Assembly: GCA_009823505.1 (NCBI GenBank)
Contig: VZQC01004530.1
Location: 1,471,693-1,535,692 of the forward strand
DNA: 64,000 bases
Direction: 5' to 3'
Source of the DNA: Rhizomys pruinosus
Taxonomy: Eukaryota; Chordata; Mammalia; Rodentia; Spalacidae
A program made the position numbers and the translations under genes. Of this stretch, positions 21,056-32,902 are shown piece after piece (positions within the stretch are counted from its first letter, which is position 1; each line of letters starts with the position of its first letter). The notes beneath the pieces are model-generated. The model saw only the letters and a program-made list of their open reading frames with translations, was not told the DNA's origin and ran no database searches.

Positions 21056-23460
21056 CCTGTGACGACTCAGGAAACTGAGGCGGAGGAAGCAGAAGGAAAT
21101 TCTGCATGCGTCAGAATTACAGAGCTAGAAAGTCAAGCATGACATCCAGGTTGTCCGGTCATGCTTCCCACAACCCACATTTGCCTATTTAGTTACAACA
21201 AAAACAAAAGAGATAAACATAGATGTAAGTTAGTCTAAACAGGGAATTTCAGAAGTTTTCCCTCTGATGTCTAGTCAGCCATCCTGACCTTTATTGGAGG
21301 ATAAACCAACTGTCACCAGCTGTGGACAATTATTTACTGTAAGCTGGAGACCAAAGGACTTGTATAATGCGAATTCAGCATTAGAAGGAGAAAGATGTGC
21401 TTTTAACCAAAAGTTATCTGTTTAGTTCATCCATGAATTTCAGAAATCACTGGGTACCAAGTTCTGGCCAGGAGTCAAGTTCTTCTCATGCTTGAAGAAT
21501 GAAGCCTGTGTCGGGTGGGAGGCTTTGTTCACATGTGAGGGGTGCACGCTCGTGCCTAGTCACACCTGTATCTCCCCTACCCCAGAGTCATTCAAGAAGA
21601 TTCTCTGTGGATGATGTTGAGATGACACATCTCTTGATTCCTGGCCATCCTACCTGCAGCTGCTGTGGTGTTACTTAAGCTTCTTGGCTACTCAGGAAAG
21701 AGTGGCATTGAATTCTCTCACTCTGGCAGTCAGCTTCCATGGCCTCCTGAGGGTCTCTATCAGTGTGGTCTCTCCGTAAGACTCCATTGAAGGAGAGCTG
21801 GGAAACATTCAGAGAGGGACAAAAGGCTGGCATAATTTGCAGTGAGTTCAAAGCCAATAACACAGGCCATCCCAAGAAAGCATTTGAAAGTCAATGAGGA
21901 GACTGTGACACCCGTAAGGTGTCATTACATACCTCTTGCCCTTGGGTAAAAACATGGGTTTAAAGTTTTGAAAAATCCCATCCACAGTTTGAAACAGGAT
22001 AGGTCACCTCTAAGCTTTGAGTCTCCGAGAGGAAGAAGTCTTGCTTGGTACACTTCATTTCAGGCAAATCAGCAACAACAAAGGGGCCATGTCACCTCAC
22101 CTGGGTTGTAGAACAATAGAATCTGGCCACCCAGAATGTCACGGCAGAGCAGTGACACTAATGAGTTGCTTCTTGAGAGCAGAAGAGGAGGTCCTGCCTA
22201 GAGCCCAGCCCACAGAAGAGGGAAAATCATGCTATAAACACTTTCATGCTTTCAATAGGCCTCAAACCCCAAGACGCCTCCCAGAGCAAGGCCTCTGCAG
22301 AGGACTCTGTGTTCTAGAATTTTAATTAAACAGACCACAAAGCCCACAAGTTCCCAAGTTGAATTCTAAGTCTGAATTTGAGAACAACTGCAGTTCTTAA
22401 AATACAAATGACAACAAGGGAAAATGTCCCGTCTTGGGCAAAACGGTTGGGCATAGCACAACAGACAGTGTGGAGTGAAACATACAAGCACAGACTGTTA
22501 CAGCAGAGATTAGTGTCAACTCTTGGCCTACCAATAAGCTCATTACTTAGCTTACATAGTTGGCAGATCTTAGTAAGTTAGAGCCATGAGTTAAAACAGG
22601 AGACAGCTTTGGAAACCATATTGGCCAACCTTTATCCCATGACGCTTCAAGGAATAGATTCCAGAATCCCAGTTCTCAGCCATTACAATTTCCACCAGAG
22701 TGGAACATGAGGGAATCCAGGTCGGCAGAGGAAGAGGAACGGTGGGATCTGGGGAGTCTTTCACTGGATACTTCAGCTCACATTGGGAAATAACCTAGGG
22801 GCTCTTGGATGAACACTAGAGCTGAAAGTGTCATGTGAACTCAGGGGTTCAACTGGCAGCTGAGGAACTCCTCCTTCGCCCATGCCCATTCCTCTTCCAG
22901 GACTCAGTCTTTCATATCCACCCTGAATACACTAGGATACATCATACAGTCCCTGCATAAAGCAATACAGGATCCTTCTCCTATGCTACCTGTCCAATCT
23001 CAAGTCCTGTCCCATAGATATGGCCATCTCCCCCATATCTGTCTTTCAGGTTATGATGGAGCAAATGTGCATTTGGGTTCCCATGAAGTTGTAACACCTT
23101 GTGACCCTATAGCCATCTTCATTTATATAAGTACATTTTTTTTGATGCTTGCACAACAACTGAGTTGCTTAATAATGTGTTTCTCAAAATATATCCCCAT
23201 TGTTAAAGCATTGCATGAGTTCACTCTGACCACACTGACCGGCACATGCTGTCTAACGTCACATACATGCATGACTTCAGGTCCAGACCTTCCACTTCCA
23301 ATGTTCCATGCACCCATACAAATTCCTACTCATTCTCTAAGATCAAAAACAAAGTTACCTCATCTGTGAGGTTTTCCTAAACATTGTTGTTCTCTATAAT
23401 GACAGCAATGTTAAGCCCTCTGCTGAAAGCTGTTCCTGACAGTTTCATCTCATGCACTTA
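21056..23460. other. long mostly unique interval, no gene seen
   Basis: Weak echoes of old repeats only: 21070-21150 (aggaaactgaggcggagga) recalls antisense MIR, and 23325-23395 (ttacctcatctgtgaggttt) recalls L2. No exon, RNA gene or rodent SINE. Confidence 0.4.
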
Positions 23461-23464
23461 ATCC

Positions 23465-23632
23465 TCTTCATGAGTCTAGGTGGTAGACATGATTGCAATC
23501 CTTATTTTAAGATGAGGAAGCCAAAGCTTGCCGGAGTTCAGAAACCTGCTCAAGGTCACTCAATACATTAATGGAAGAGGCAGTTTCAGGTCCCAGTCTA
23601 TCTCACTCCAGAAGCGAGTTCTTCCCACAAGG
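23465..23632 (-). mobile_element. MIR relic, antisense
   Basis: Clear antisense MIR order: cctaattttaa-type start (ccttattttaagatgagg), gaagccaaagcttgccgga, gctcaaggtcactcaatac, taatggaagaggcagtttca, cagtctatctcactccagaa. Confidence 0.72.
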
Positions 23633-23639
23633 GCTCACA

Positions 23640-25056
23640 ATTCTCCCTTCAAGTGAACTTTACTCATGGTTTGGCTTCCTTAACCGTCCCAGCTTTAACT
23701 TCCATCTTTCTTACCCCTTAAATTGAAAGTCAAGTTGTTTACTACTTAACACACTGCTTGATCCATGATAGTTGATAAACATAAATGAGAACAAATTACT
23801 CAGCAGAGAAACAGAGATGTCTGTGGATGAGCTGAATACATGGAAGATGTGAAAAATCAAAGGAGAAGTACTTGGCTTCCTTAAGGGCTTGTATTATAGA
23901 ATAAGTTAACCTCTTCCAAGTTCACAAAGCATTGTGTTCTATAAAGAACTTTAATGCTGCTTGAAAATGCACCTAGATATGTGGTGCATATTTTATATTG
24001 ACCCTATGTCTTATTAAGATTCAAAGGAAAGTCTAATCTATGCTCCTAGGACCAGAGAACGGGAGCATTAAAATGCTGGGCCAAGCAAAGAGCATCTGGG
24101 CCCCTTAAAGAGTGAAGGTACTATACTCTCTGAGCTCAGTATTCTCTGATTGAAAACAAAACAAACCAAAACCAGCAACCTTTTTGTCTTTCTCATGACT
24201 TGAGAACTTGTCTTTTAACATGTCCTCCTTGGAAGAGGTTCTAGCCACAGACTTCAAATAGATAAGCTTGCAGCTGCTGTGAATTCAAATGTTTAGACTA
24301 CATCAGCTTGCTTTCTACAACAGCTTGCTTATTAAAGATGCATAAAAATATCTAGAGAAAAATGAGAACAGATCTTAGATTTCGGAAAAATACATAATGC
24401 ATTAAACAGGTTGGGGTTGGGGGGCGGTGTCTTGAAGTCAGGACATGAAGCTCAGAGTTCATGTTTCTATGGCTGGCGACTAGCCTCCTTTCAGAGCACA
24501 CGAGCTAGGGTTGGCTACTTGTTTTCCAAGTGTGGAGAATGCAACCTCAGAAACATGGGTGAGGATTCAGGACAGGGATCGAGAGAAGAATCAGAATGAT
24601 GGGTGACTTCCTTAAATATCATCTCATGGTGTACAGTGCCCAAATGCTTTGAACCAGAATATGTTCAGAAATCCTATGGGTCAGTCTTATCTATCTATGA
24701 AGCAATCTCTGGTGTTATCTGTGATAAGAGAGACTCAGGACTCTGTCTTGGTAGCCTCTAGTGTAGAAAGGCTGATCTTTGTCTGGTGGGAGATAATTGG
24801 GAATATTTGGAAGCTGTACTAAAATAGAAGCTTTCTACTCTCTGTGTTTGACCCCAAAGAAGACAAGTTCAGACCAAGTTTTATAAAGAACACCATGATC
24901 GCAGTTAGTCACCCCTACAACTATCTCGACAAAGACCTCAGTTTAGTTCTAAGCAGATACCCTTGCGTTAGGTAGATGCCTAAAGATGTTTTCTGCCTTG
25001 ATTTTGTCCAGTTTGAGTGGGAAAGGACTTGAAAAAACTAGGCTGATGTCCTGTAC
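23640..25056. other. unique sequence, no gene seen
   Basis: No repeat family or gene recognised. Confidence 0.4.
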
Positions 25057-25071
25057 ATGCTTCTATATCTT

Positions 25072-25278
25072 TTTTTTATGTGTATGAATGCACTGTCTGC
25101 ATGTAGGTCTGTGCACCCATGCCCTGCAATGCCACAGAGGTCAGAAGAGGGTGTCGGATTCCCCTGAAACTGGAGCTAAAGATGGTTCTCAGCCGCCATG
25201 TGGGTGCTAGGGATTGAACCCAGGTCCTCTGTAAGTGCAGTCGGTACTCTTAACCATTAGGCCATCTCTCCAGCCCCT
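25072..25278 (-). mobile_element. B2 SINE without the internal duplication, antisense
   Basis: Target-site duplication atgcttctatatctt (25057-25071) and atgcttctgtatctt (25279-25293). Centre reads gaaactggagctaaagatgg, the single-block form. Confidence 0.95.
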
Positions 25279-25293
25279 ATGCTTCTGTATCTT

Positions 25294-25745
25294 AATATGA
25301 TGGAAATTCTGCTTGATTTGACATTGTCTCCATTAATCTTTATAATTGTCATGAGAGAGAATTCCTTATTCATCTGTTTTATGGATGAGGATAAAAAGAC
25401 TGGCTAGTTCTTCCACATTAGTAACAAGAGCCATTCCCATACCTTCCTTCAAAACCAAACTCTATACTCACCTATTGCAATAGAACTGCCCTAACATTTT
25501 TCATATCTTTTCAGTTTTTTTCCTTAGATTCCTGATAACCAAGCCTGTTTTAATCTCCTATGGACATCATCCAGCCCCATGCCCATTAATAGATAACTAA
25601 GGTAACAAAACCTTACTTTTTTAGTGAAAAAAGACAGATATTGAGTTTTCCAGAAAGCAAGTATTATCTAGGCACTGAGTCAAATAGAAGTGAATCAAGA
25701 GAGGAGACTGTCAAGATGAGAGGAAAGACTCCTGGTTAGACTTGA
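25294..25745. other. unique sequence, no gene seen
   Basis: Nothing recognised. Confidence 0.4.
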
Positions 25746-26350
25746 GGCTAAAAGCACTATCTTATATGAAAGACACTGTGACCCCAGGAGCCAAACCAAA
25801 AGTACTTATTGTTGGAGGATGGGCAGCCATGTTCACTCAGGAGCCCAGACCACTTCAAAGACCACTGTTGGTATAGTAGAAGTGGTTGCCAAGGTGAAGA
25901 TCCCCTGTGTCCCAACCGCCCATAAACTTGTCTCCACACCTCAGGAAGGACCTGTACAAAATGGTGTCATAGCCAGACCACAGGGAGGAGAGACAGGAAG
26001 TCCAGCAAGGGGTGGAGGGACAGGAAGTGGATGTGTCTCCCTCAGAAGCATGGCCTGAGCCAGCAAGGGTTCCACATCCTGACTGGCCAAGACAAACACG
26101 GTCTGGTGCTGACGGGGAAGCAGCCATCAGGGAACAGTTGAACCACCACAGTCATCCAGCCTCCCCAAAGATTGTCACCGCAAGAGTAAAACCAGGACCT
26201 GTGGTTTCCTGCCGTCCTCCGGTACACTGCTTGGGCTTCCAATGACTCATGGCCAATGGCGTGCCAAGATTTCATGTCCCATCTGCAATGGAGCCCAACC
26301 TGTGCACACCCACTGCCATTTCCGCTACTTCATCCTGAGGAGCTTAATGA
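25746..26350. other. GC-richer unclassified segment sharing 37 bases with the Csnk2b pseudogene
   Basis: Base composition is richer in G and C than its surroundings. Several frames of 75-90 codons run on both strands, none recognised. The 37 bases at 26116-26152 match 28252-28288, which lie inside the Csnk2b pseudogene, at 35 of 37 positions. Possibly a decayed processed transcript. Confidence 0.35.
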
Positions 26351-26594
26351 GAGGATTAATGATGACCAGGAGGTGAGTGAATGTCTATGCTTGAGCAGCC
26401 TGGCTGTAAAAACGGCTGTACACAGGCATGCAAGGATAAAGCTATTGGTAATTATCAGCTGTTCAGAGCCCTGGCCTCTGTGTCTAACACTGCAGGCCTG
26501 TGAGAAAGGAGAGAGAGGAAACTAACAATTATTAACTTCAGCCTCTGGAGAGAGGGTTTGGTGGTGCATCAAGAAAGAGGAGAGGTGTCATGTT

Positions 26595-26735
26595 CCATGA
26601 GACCAGTTACTCACTAGCTGAGTAACGGTGGGAATTTATTAGGTCCTTACGAAACTAAATATTCTCATCCAGAAAGAGGGAGTGGTGTCCATTTCTACCT
26701 TCTCAGGTGGTTTGGAAATTTAAAATATAAGCTTT
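26595..26735 (+). mobile_element. MIR relic
   Basis: ccagttactcactagctgag, taggtccttacgaaac, tattctcatccagaaagagg follow the MIR core order (gccactcactagctgtgtgacc ... cctcatctg). Confidence 0.5.
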
Positions 26736-27810
26736 AGTGATGCTTGTATAATTATTATCTACCACCAATACTCAGCTTTAGCTGGTTCTAGCTGAAGAAT
26801 GGTAGAATTGTGAGGGACTTTGTACTGTTATAATGAAGGAAGTTAGATGCTTGAGTCCAGTTACAGGAAAGTCTTGATGCTCACACAGGTTGCATTGAGT
26901 CTAAAGAGAAGACTGACCAGAGTGACCATGACGCTGGCCATGTGGTGCCAACACAAATAACCTAAAGCCTAGCTATACATAAGCCATGCAATTCTACCCA
27001 CATTTACTGGATGCTTATCATATGTAGAACATGTGCCTGAAGGCTGGAGAACATGACAGAGCAGAGTAAATCATGGATCCTGTCTTCAAGGCACTAGTGT
27101 GGGGAGGGGGGGTCATGTACTTTCAAGTAGGCAGATTCTTGCTCAAATGCAGACGCAGATACAGGCAAGGCATATGGAGAGAGATTAGTCTGAGTCGGAA
27201 ATATCTACTGAGTACACTTGGAAGTACATTTTGCAATGGCCCTTAAAGTATGATGTAAAAAGGAGTGAAGTGTCCAGATAAAGGAATCATCTTCTGTAAA
27301 AGCAGTAGCTTGGGGTGGAAGGAAAAAGATAAGCTGAAAAATAGAGTGGAAGAAGGCTGTATTTAATGCCTTTGACATTCAGGCTGAAGGATTTGAATTC
27401 TGCTAGTTGCGCCTGAGGACAGACTGAAGTGAATTTGAATCATGGCTCTACTTTGTGCGTATTGTGTGATCTGGAACAAACACATTCAGGAATTCTCACT
27501 GTCAAGGAGCTATCACAAGGTAACTCCCTCCTGGTGGACTCGGGATGCCTGGAGGCTGTCAGTACTGTACCCGAAACAGCGGACTCATTAACAATCAGGG
27601 AGGGAGAAATGATGAGCAACTGGACGTAGGAAAACATGAGAGGATGTGTGTTTCTTCCAGAGCCTGGCTGGGGCCTTAGTAGCCAGAGGCAGGTGAGAAA
27701 GGAGACACCAGCGGTGGCTTCAGGGTTGGCCCTCAGGAAACCAGGCATTTAGGAAGGGAGTCTCATGATCCCAATTATGAGTGTCCCTGAGGCTGGTGAA
27801 CTCTTCAGAT
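26736..27810. other. mostly unique, with ancient repeat echoes
   Basis: 27000-27110 (cacatttactggatgcttat; catggatcctgtcttcaagg) resembles an old mammalian repeat, and 27425-27490 (atttgaatcatggctctac) resembles MIR. No gene. Confidence 0.4.
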
Positions 27811-27813
27811 TCA

Positions 27814-28620
27814 TCTTTTCTTTTCTTTTTTTCTTCCACTTTATTTCATATTCCCACCACAATAATGATTCCTTTAATTTAAACTAAAAACCATACAGAG
27901 ATCTTGAAAGGGTGTTAGCGAAGAAATGGTGGTGTCACAGACAGAGGGAGAGGCAGGGTAGGAAATCAGCAAATCGTCTTGACTGGGCTCTCGAAGTTGC
28001 TGGCGGCTCGGAGCTGCAGCTGGCAAGCCATAGAATGGATCTTGAAACTGTAGGGCATGGGCACAAAATGGTTGGCAGGTTGCTTGGGCCGGTACCCGGG
28101 ATGGACCACGAACAGCATGTGAGGGAAGCCAGTGCCGAAGTAGGCGCCGTGCCTGTGATGGGGCCTTGACGACTTGGGCGCATACACATCCGTGCACTTG
28201 GGGCAATAGAGCTTCACCATGGCCTTACCTGGGATATCTGAAAGGCCAATGGGAGGCAGCCACCAGGGAACAGTTGAACCACCACAGTACACACGAGGAC
28301 AGTAGCCAAGGTCTCCCTGCTGGTACTTTTCCAACATTTGGGTGGCTCGTCAGTTCATTAGGATGTAGTGGACATGGATCAACCCATAAAGCATCTCAGC
28401 TACTTGTTGGATGAAGTCACTCTGGATGGGGTTGTGTTACAGCTCTTCATCGGGCTCCAGGTCCAAGATCATGTCTAGGCTTGTCGATAGTGAGGCACCT
28501 GCTCATTGAGTCCAGTAAGATTAAACTTGTCCATCTTTATGTCTATGCCTTGCTGCTGATGGGAACTGAGATGGGGGAGGGGAGTTGCTGCTTCCAAGGA
28601 ACGGCTGCGACCACCTCAAC
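27814..28620 (-). pseudogene. Csnk2b: processed pseudogene of casein kinase 2 beta subunit
   Basis: Csnk2b encodes the regulatory beta subunit that dimerises through a zinc-binding region and assembles the CK2 tetramer. Here the minus strand carries an intronless copy. Coding similarity starts at the family's [17 protein letters not shown] (ATG-like triplet at 28532-28534) and runs to SPVKTI at about 27969. The zinc-region cysteines survive (GYCPRVYC and LYCPKC). Damage: one base lost near 28478 (after RQ), in-frame stops at 28437-28439 and 28350-28352, and a 15-to-27-base replacement just after RVYC. The 3' UTR is colinear with the parent and ends with AATAAA (27840-27845, antisense) and an A-rich tail (27814-27832). 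Multi-exon coding joined without introns plus an A tail shows retroposition. Residues 2-31 seem absent, with 5'-UTR-like GC-rich sequence joined directly to the ATG. Not functional. Confidence 0.95.
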
Positions 28621-28812
28621 CCAGGCCACAGACCTGATCGCTGCAGGCGAAGTGGAGTGTGGGGGGGTCATCTTTTCCATAGTAATCTCAAATCCAAATT
28701 TATCAGTAGTTTGGGGCTGAGTCTTAGATTGGAGGGTCATGCATGCCTAGGTAAAAGTCAAGCATTTAGCATGATAAGATGATCCTTAAAGGGACTTTAA
28801 AAACAGCAAGAA
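28621..28812. other. unique sequence upstream of the pseudogene
   Basis: Nothing recognised; the exact 5' boundary of the retrocopy lies between about 28535 and 28680. Confidence 0.35.
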
Positions 28813-28814
28813 AA

Positions 28815-29012
28815 CCAGCTCAACTGGCACAGAGTTGTAATCACAGCTACTCAGAAGGCTGAGGCAGGAGGATTGAAAATTCAGTGCCTACCTGGGCAAT
28901 TCAGTGAGGCTCTGTCTCAAAAATAAAAATTTAAGAAAGGGGTAGGGATGTTATTCAGCAATAGAGTATTTGATCAGCATGCACAAGGTCCTGGGCTCAT
29001 CCCCCAGGACTC
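28815..29012 (+). mobile_element. B4 SINE (B1-like left half plus ID-like right half)
   Basis: Left half: gttgtaatcacagctactca, gaaggctgaggcaggaggat, gtgaggctctgtctcaaaaa. Right half: gtagggatgttattcagcaa, atcagcatgcacaaggtcct, gggctcatccccca. The order is diagnostic of B4. Confidence 0.85.
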
Positions 29013-29228
29013 CCTAAGGGAATAGAAGAACCATGCAGGGACTGTGTTACAGAAGCCTAATGGTAGGTGTTCAAACAGGCTGTGCTGCTCAGCTCAGCAG
29101 ATGGATGAGGGTGTTGCTGGCATCCCAGCATCCCAGAAGGAGGTAGGGGAGAAGCAAGTATGGAAGGTCAAGGAGAAAACAGCTAGGAGAGCATGCTATT
29201 GCTCCATTTGCAATGAAGGTCAGAAATT

Positions 29229-29552
29229 AGGGACTGGGGAGCATGTCTCAGTTGGTAAAGTGTTTAGTGCAATAACAGGAGGACCTATATTCAGGTATCC
29301 AGTGCCCATGTAAAGGGAGAATAAACAAGAGGTATTCCCATGTTCTGAGTGATGGGGAGGTGGGGACTGTGGGGGGACTGGAGCACGATAGTCAGTCCCA
29401 AAGCAGCAGATCAGAGAGAGTCTGTCTCAAAAACCACAGAGAAAAGTGGTTTAGGAAGATAACAACACTGATCTGGACCTCCACAGGTGCTACACACATA
29501 CACACACAGCCACATAGGTACACACACACACACACACACACACACATGCACA
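29229..29552 (+). mobile_element. composite SINE with long CA tail
   Basis: Head ggactggggagcatgtctca, ttggtaaagtg, ccagtgcccatgtaaa, then agagagagtctgtctcaaaa, and a tail of CA/TACA repeats (29495-29572). Same family as 755 and 44404. Confidence 0.65.
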
Positions 29553-29734
29553 CACACATGTACACATGCATATTCAGAAATTAAGAGACTGAGAAAATGT
29601 TAGAGTTATAGTAAACCTGAGATGGAGTAGGACTGAGTTTTGGGAAAGAGGTCATTGTTGATTCAATCAGAGCAGAAAAGCCCGTGAGAGGATTTTAGTT
29701 TAAGAATAACAAGGGCTACACATCTTTTTAAAAT

Positions 29735-29870
29735 ATGTTTTTATTCTTTGAGAATTTCATTCAAGCACACAATGTATTTTGATCATATTTACCCACACTC
29801 CTCCTCCTAATGCTTCTAGCTCCACCTCTCTGAAGGCCAGCTCACATAATTTTGGAAGACACTATGCAAG
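29735..29870 (-). mobile_element. L1 3' terminus fragment, minus strand
   Basis: Antisense terminus tttattctttgagaatttca and aatgtattttgatcatattt, matching the end at 62900. Confidence 0.7.
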
Positions 29871-29874
29871 CTGC

Positions 29875-30925
29875 TAAGGAAGAATATCAATAAATGGTCC
29901 AACCCCAGCTTTAAGGCCTAATAATCACAATGACCAGCATAGCAGACTATACTCGGGCTGGGGTGGCATTTTTATCTTGGAAGTAATCAACACCTACCTA
30001 TTTGGACATAAAGCCTGCTCAATGAGAGGGAACTCATTTGTGGTACATGGCTGGAGAGGTTATACATTTTAGAGAAAACCATAAAGATGTCACATCCCTA
30101 GACAAATGTAATTTCTTTTTATATGCTAGGTACAGATCCTTATATTTACAGATAAGGATGCCAGTCACTACTCATCAAAAAAGCTTGTTTTGTCACAGAG
30201 AGTATTACAGTTCCACAATTAGTCACACAAAGAGAATAAGTAAGTGTCTGTGTGACACCCAAACTTAAGTGACATCTAAAGCTCACAGAACATAGTAGAA
30301 CAAGGAGAGAGAATACTAATGCATTTTTGAACTCTCATCGACAAAGCCCCCTCATGTAACAGAGTCCACAAATGATCAAACTGCAGAGAATAAGAGTCTG
30401 CAGAGTGTGGGCCCTTGGACAGAACTTTGGTACTAAATTCCACCTACCCAGGGCTTAGGGACCATTGCGGAAGAGGGGGCAGAACAATTATAAGAGACCG
30501 GGGAGGATGTGCATGATCATATTGAAACAGTCTTATGGGCTCCTGGGACCTTGCCCATATGAGTTTACAGCAATGGAGTCAGCATGCATAAGACCCATGT
30601 AAACTCAGACAAAAACCCAGCATAGAAGTGGAAAAATGAGCAACAATTCATAATTTTAGACAAAAACTACTGGCAACTGATTAGTGCTGAATGAGAGAGT
30701 TGATATTCTTTAAAAGAGAGATTCTAGATAGGCTGACTACACCCCAGTAGATGGACTTGCACTGAGGGAGGTATGAGTACGGTAACTTATATATAAATGG
30801 CAGAATGCAGACAATTTTATGGGGGGTTATGGGAGGGTGCAGATGGGGGGCATAAAGATGTTTAAGATGTTTTGTATGAAATACACAAAAATTCAATAAA
30901 AATATAAAAGAAAAAAAGAAAACTG
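29875..30925 (+). mobile_element. L1 3' UTR, plus strand
   Basis: Rodent L1 3' UTR phrasing: caatgagagggaactcattt, aaggatgccagtcactactc, atcaaaaaagcttgttttg, gaagagggggcagaacaatt. It ends tatgaaatacacaaaaattc followed by aataaaaatataaaag. Confidence 0.75.
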
Positions 30926-30984
30926 AGACTTCTTCAGGAGCCATCAGCTGTTAACAGCCCCTCAGCTAGGGGTGGGGTTCAATG

Positions 30985-32902
30985 GAACAAAATTGAAGAT
31001 TCAAACTTGAGCACACATAATTTCAGCCACCTCATGTTTGACAAAGGTGCCAAGAAGACCTAACGGAGGAAAGGCAGCATCTTCAGCAAATGGTGCTGAC
31101 AAAACTGAATCACCACTTGTAGAAGAATAAAACTAAACCCCTACCTCTAGCCCTGTACAAAACTCAACTCCAAATGGATCAAAGACCTCAACATGCAACC
31201 CAAAACTCTGAAGGTGATAGAAGGAAATGTTTGCAGCAACCTACAAGACATAGGTGTAGAAGAAGACTTTCTAAATCAAACAGCTGCTACACAGGAAGTG
31301 AGGTCGACAATTGACAAGTGGGACCTCATTGAACTCAAAAGCTTCTGTACAGAGGAAGAAACTATTAGTGAAGTGAAGAGAAAACCCACAGAGTAGGAGG
31401 AAATTTTCGCCAGTGATACACCTGACAGAGCATTAACATCCAGAGTATATAAACTACTCAAAAAACAAAGAAGTAAGAAATGACTCGCTAAAATGATGGA
31501 GTAAAGAGCTGAGCAGAGACTTCACAAATGAAGAAATAAAGATGGCTGAGAAACATCTTTAAAAATGTTCATCATGGGGCTGGAGAGATGGCCTAGCGGT
31601 TGAGAGTGCCGACCGCTCTTGCAGAGGACCCAGGTTCGATCCCCAGCACCCATATGGCGGCTGAGAACCGTCTGAAACTCCAATTCCAGGAGAACAGTTC
31701 CAGGGGAATCCGAGACCCTCTTCTGACCTCCGCGGCATTGCACGTCATGGGTGCACAGACCTGCATGCAGACAACACATTCATACACATACGGAAATAAA
31801 TAAAATTAAAAAAAATGTTCATCATTGCTAATAATTAAGGAAATGCCAATTAAAACCACTCTCAGATATCATCTCACTCTGATAAAGCTGGCTAAGATCA
31901 AGAAAACAAAAGACACCAGATGCTGGAGAGGTTATGGGGAAACGGGAACACTCATCCATTGTTGGTGGGAATGTAAACTCATATGACCACTATGGAAGGC
32001 AGTGTGGAGAGCCCTGAAAAGAATTAAAATGAGCCTACCACCTGTCCCAGTCATACCACTTCTGGTTATATATCACAAGACTCATCCTACCACAGAGATA
32101 CATGCACAACCATATTCATTGCATCTCTCTTCACAATAGAGAAGAGGTGGAACCAAGCCAAATGCCCCTCAACCAATGAGTGGATAGAGAAAATGTGGTA
32201 CATCTGCACAATGGAGTTCTATGCAGCAGTAAAGAAAGATGGCATAATGAACTTTGCAGGTAAATAGAGCTAGAAGATACCATGCTAAGTGAAGTAACAC
32301 AGTCTCAGAAAAACAAAGGACAAATGGTATCCCTCATTTGTGGATGCTAGCACCAAGCACCAAGTTTTAAGGCAAAGTGAGCATCGTCAATGTTATATAC
32401 CCTTTTCCCTGAAAGCAACAGTGCTCTTATAATGTACATCCCTTAACAGGCTCTAGAATTAATCCATCACTTATTTTTAGACTTTGTAATCTTGGTATAT
32501 GGGTGGAGGATATATAGGCATATTTTAGAGTAACATAAATTTAAAAAGGAAAAATGTGAATCCTGAAATATGATATGGAAATGACAAAGTTTGTGTATAG
32601 ATGATATAATTTTAGTATAGGTGTGACATATATATACACATATGTTGAAACAATACAGATTGGAGGGAACAACAGCAGAGGAACTGGGACAGGAAACCGA
32701 CTGAAACAGAAAAGTTCCAGCAAGAACAATTGTCCTCTGCTTTGAAAAACTTTGAAAGATTCAGGAAAAGATACAGGGAGGAATGGCAGGGTGTGTGAAT
32801 TTGGGTGGGTTGGGGGCGTGGAAGGGGAGATGAGTCTAGATTGGAATGAGAAATGATGTATGAAATGCACAAAACTTCAATAAAAATGTAAAAAAAAAAA
32901 AG
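30985..32902 (+). mobile_element. L1 3' end with ORF2 terminus, split by a young B2
   Basis: Late ORF2 coding similarity from about 31000 to 32330: landmarks are the frame containing IDKWDLIELKSFC (31193-31396), then ccagatgctggagaggttat, and cagtgtggagagccctgaaa. The 3' UTR follows, ending tatgaaatgcacaaaacttc, then aataaaaatgt and poly(A) at 32890-32902. Contains frameshifts and lacks ORF1 and the front of ORF2, so it is a dead copy. Confidence 0.9.
31576..31810 (+). mobile_element. B2 SINE, duplicated-centre subfamily, inside L1
   Basis: Perfect 15-bp target-site duplication aaaaatgttcatcat at 31561-31575 and 31811-31825. B box ggttcgatcc intact. The duplicated centre has lost three bases (ggagaacagttccagg). 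It postdates the surrounding L1. Confidence 0.97.

Noticed and set aside
27966..28337. Intact Csnk2b gene or exon
   Set aside because: The copy has no introns, a frameshift, two in-frame stops upstream, an A-rich tail and a UTR fused on; it is a processed pseudogene.
31193..31396. Separate small gene
   Set aside because: The frame is the degraded end of L1 ORF2 in colinear order with the rest of that element.
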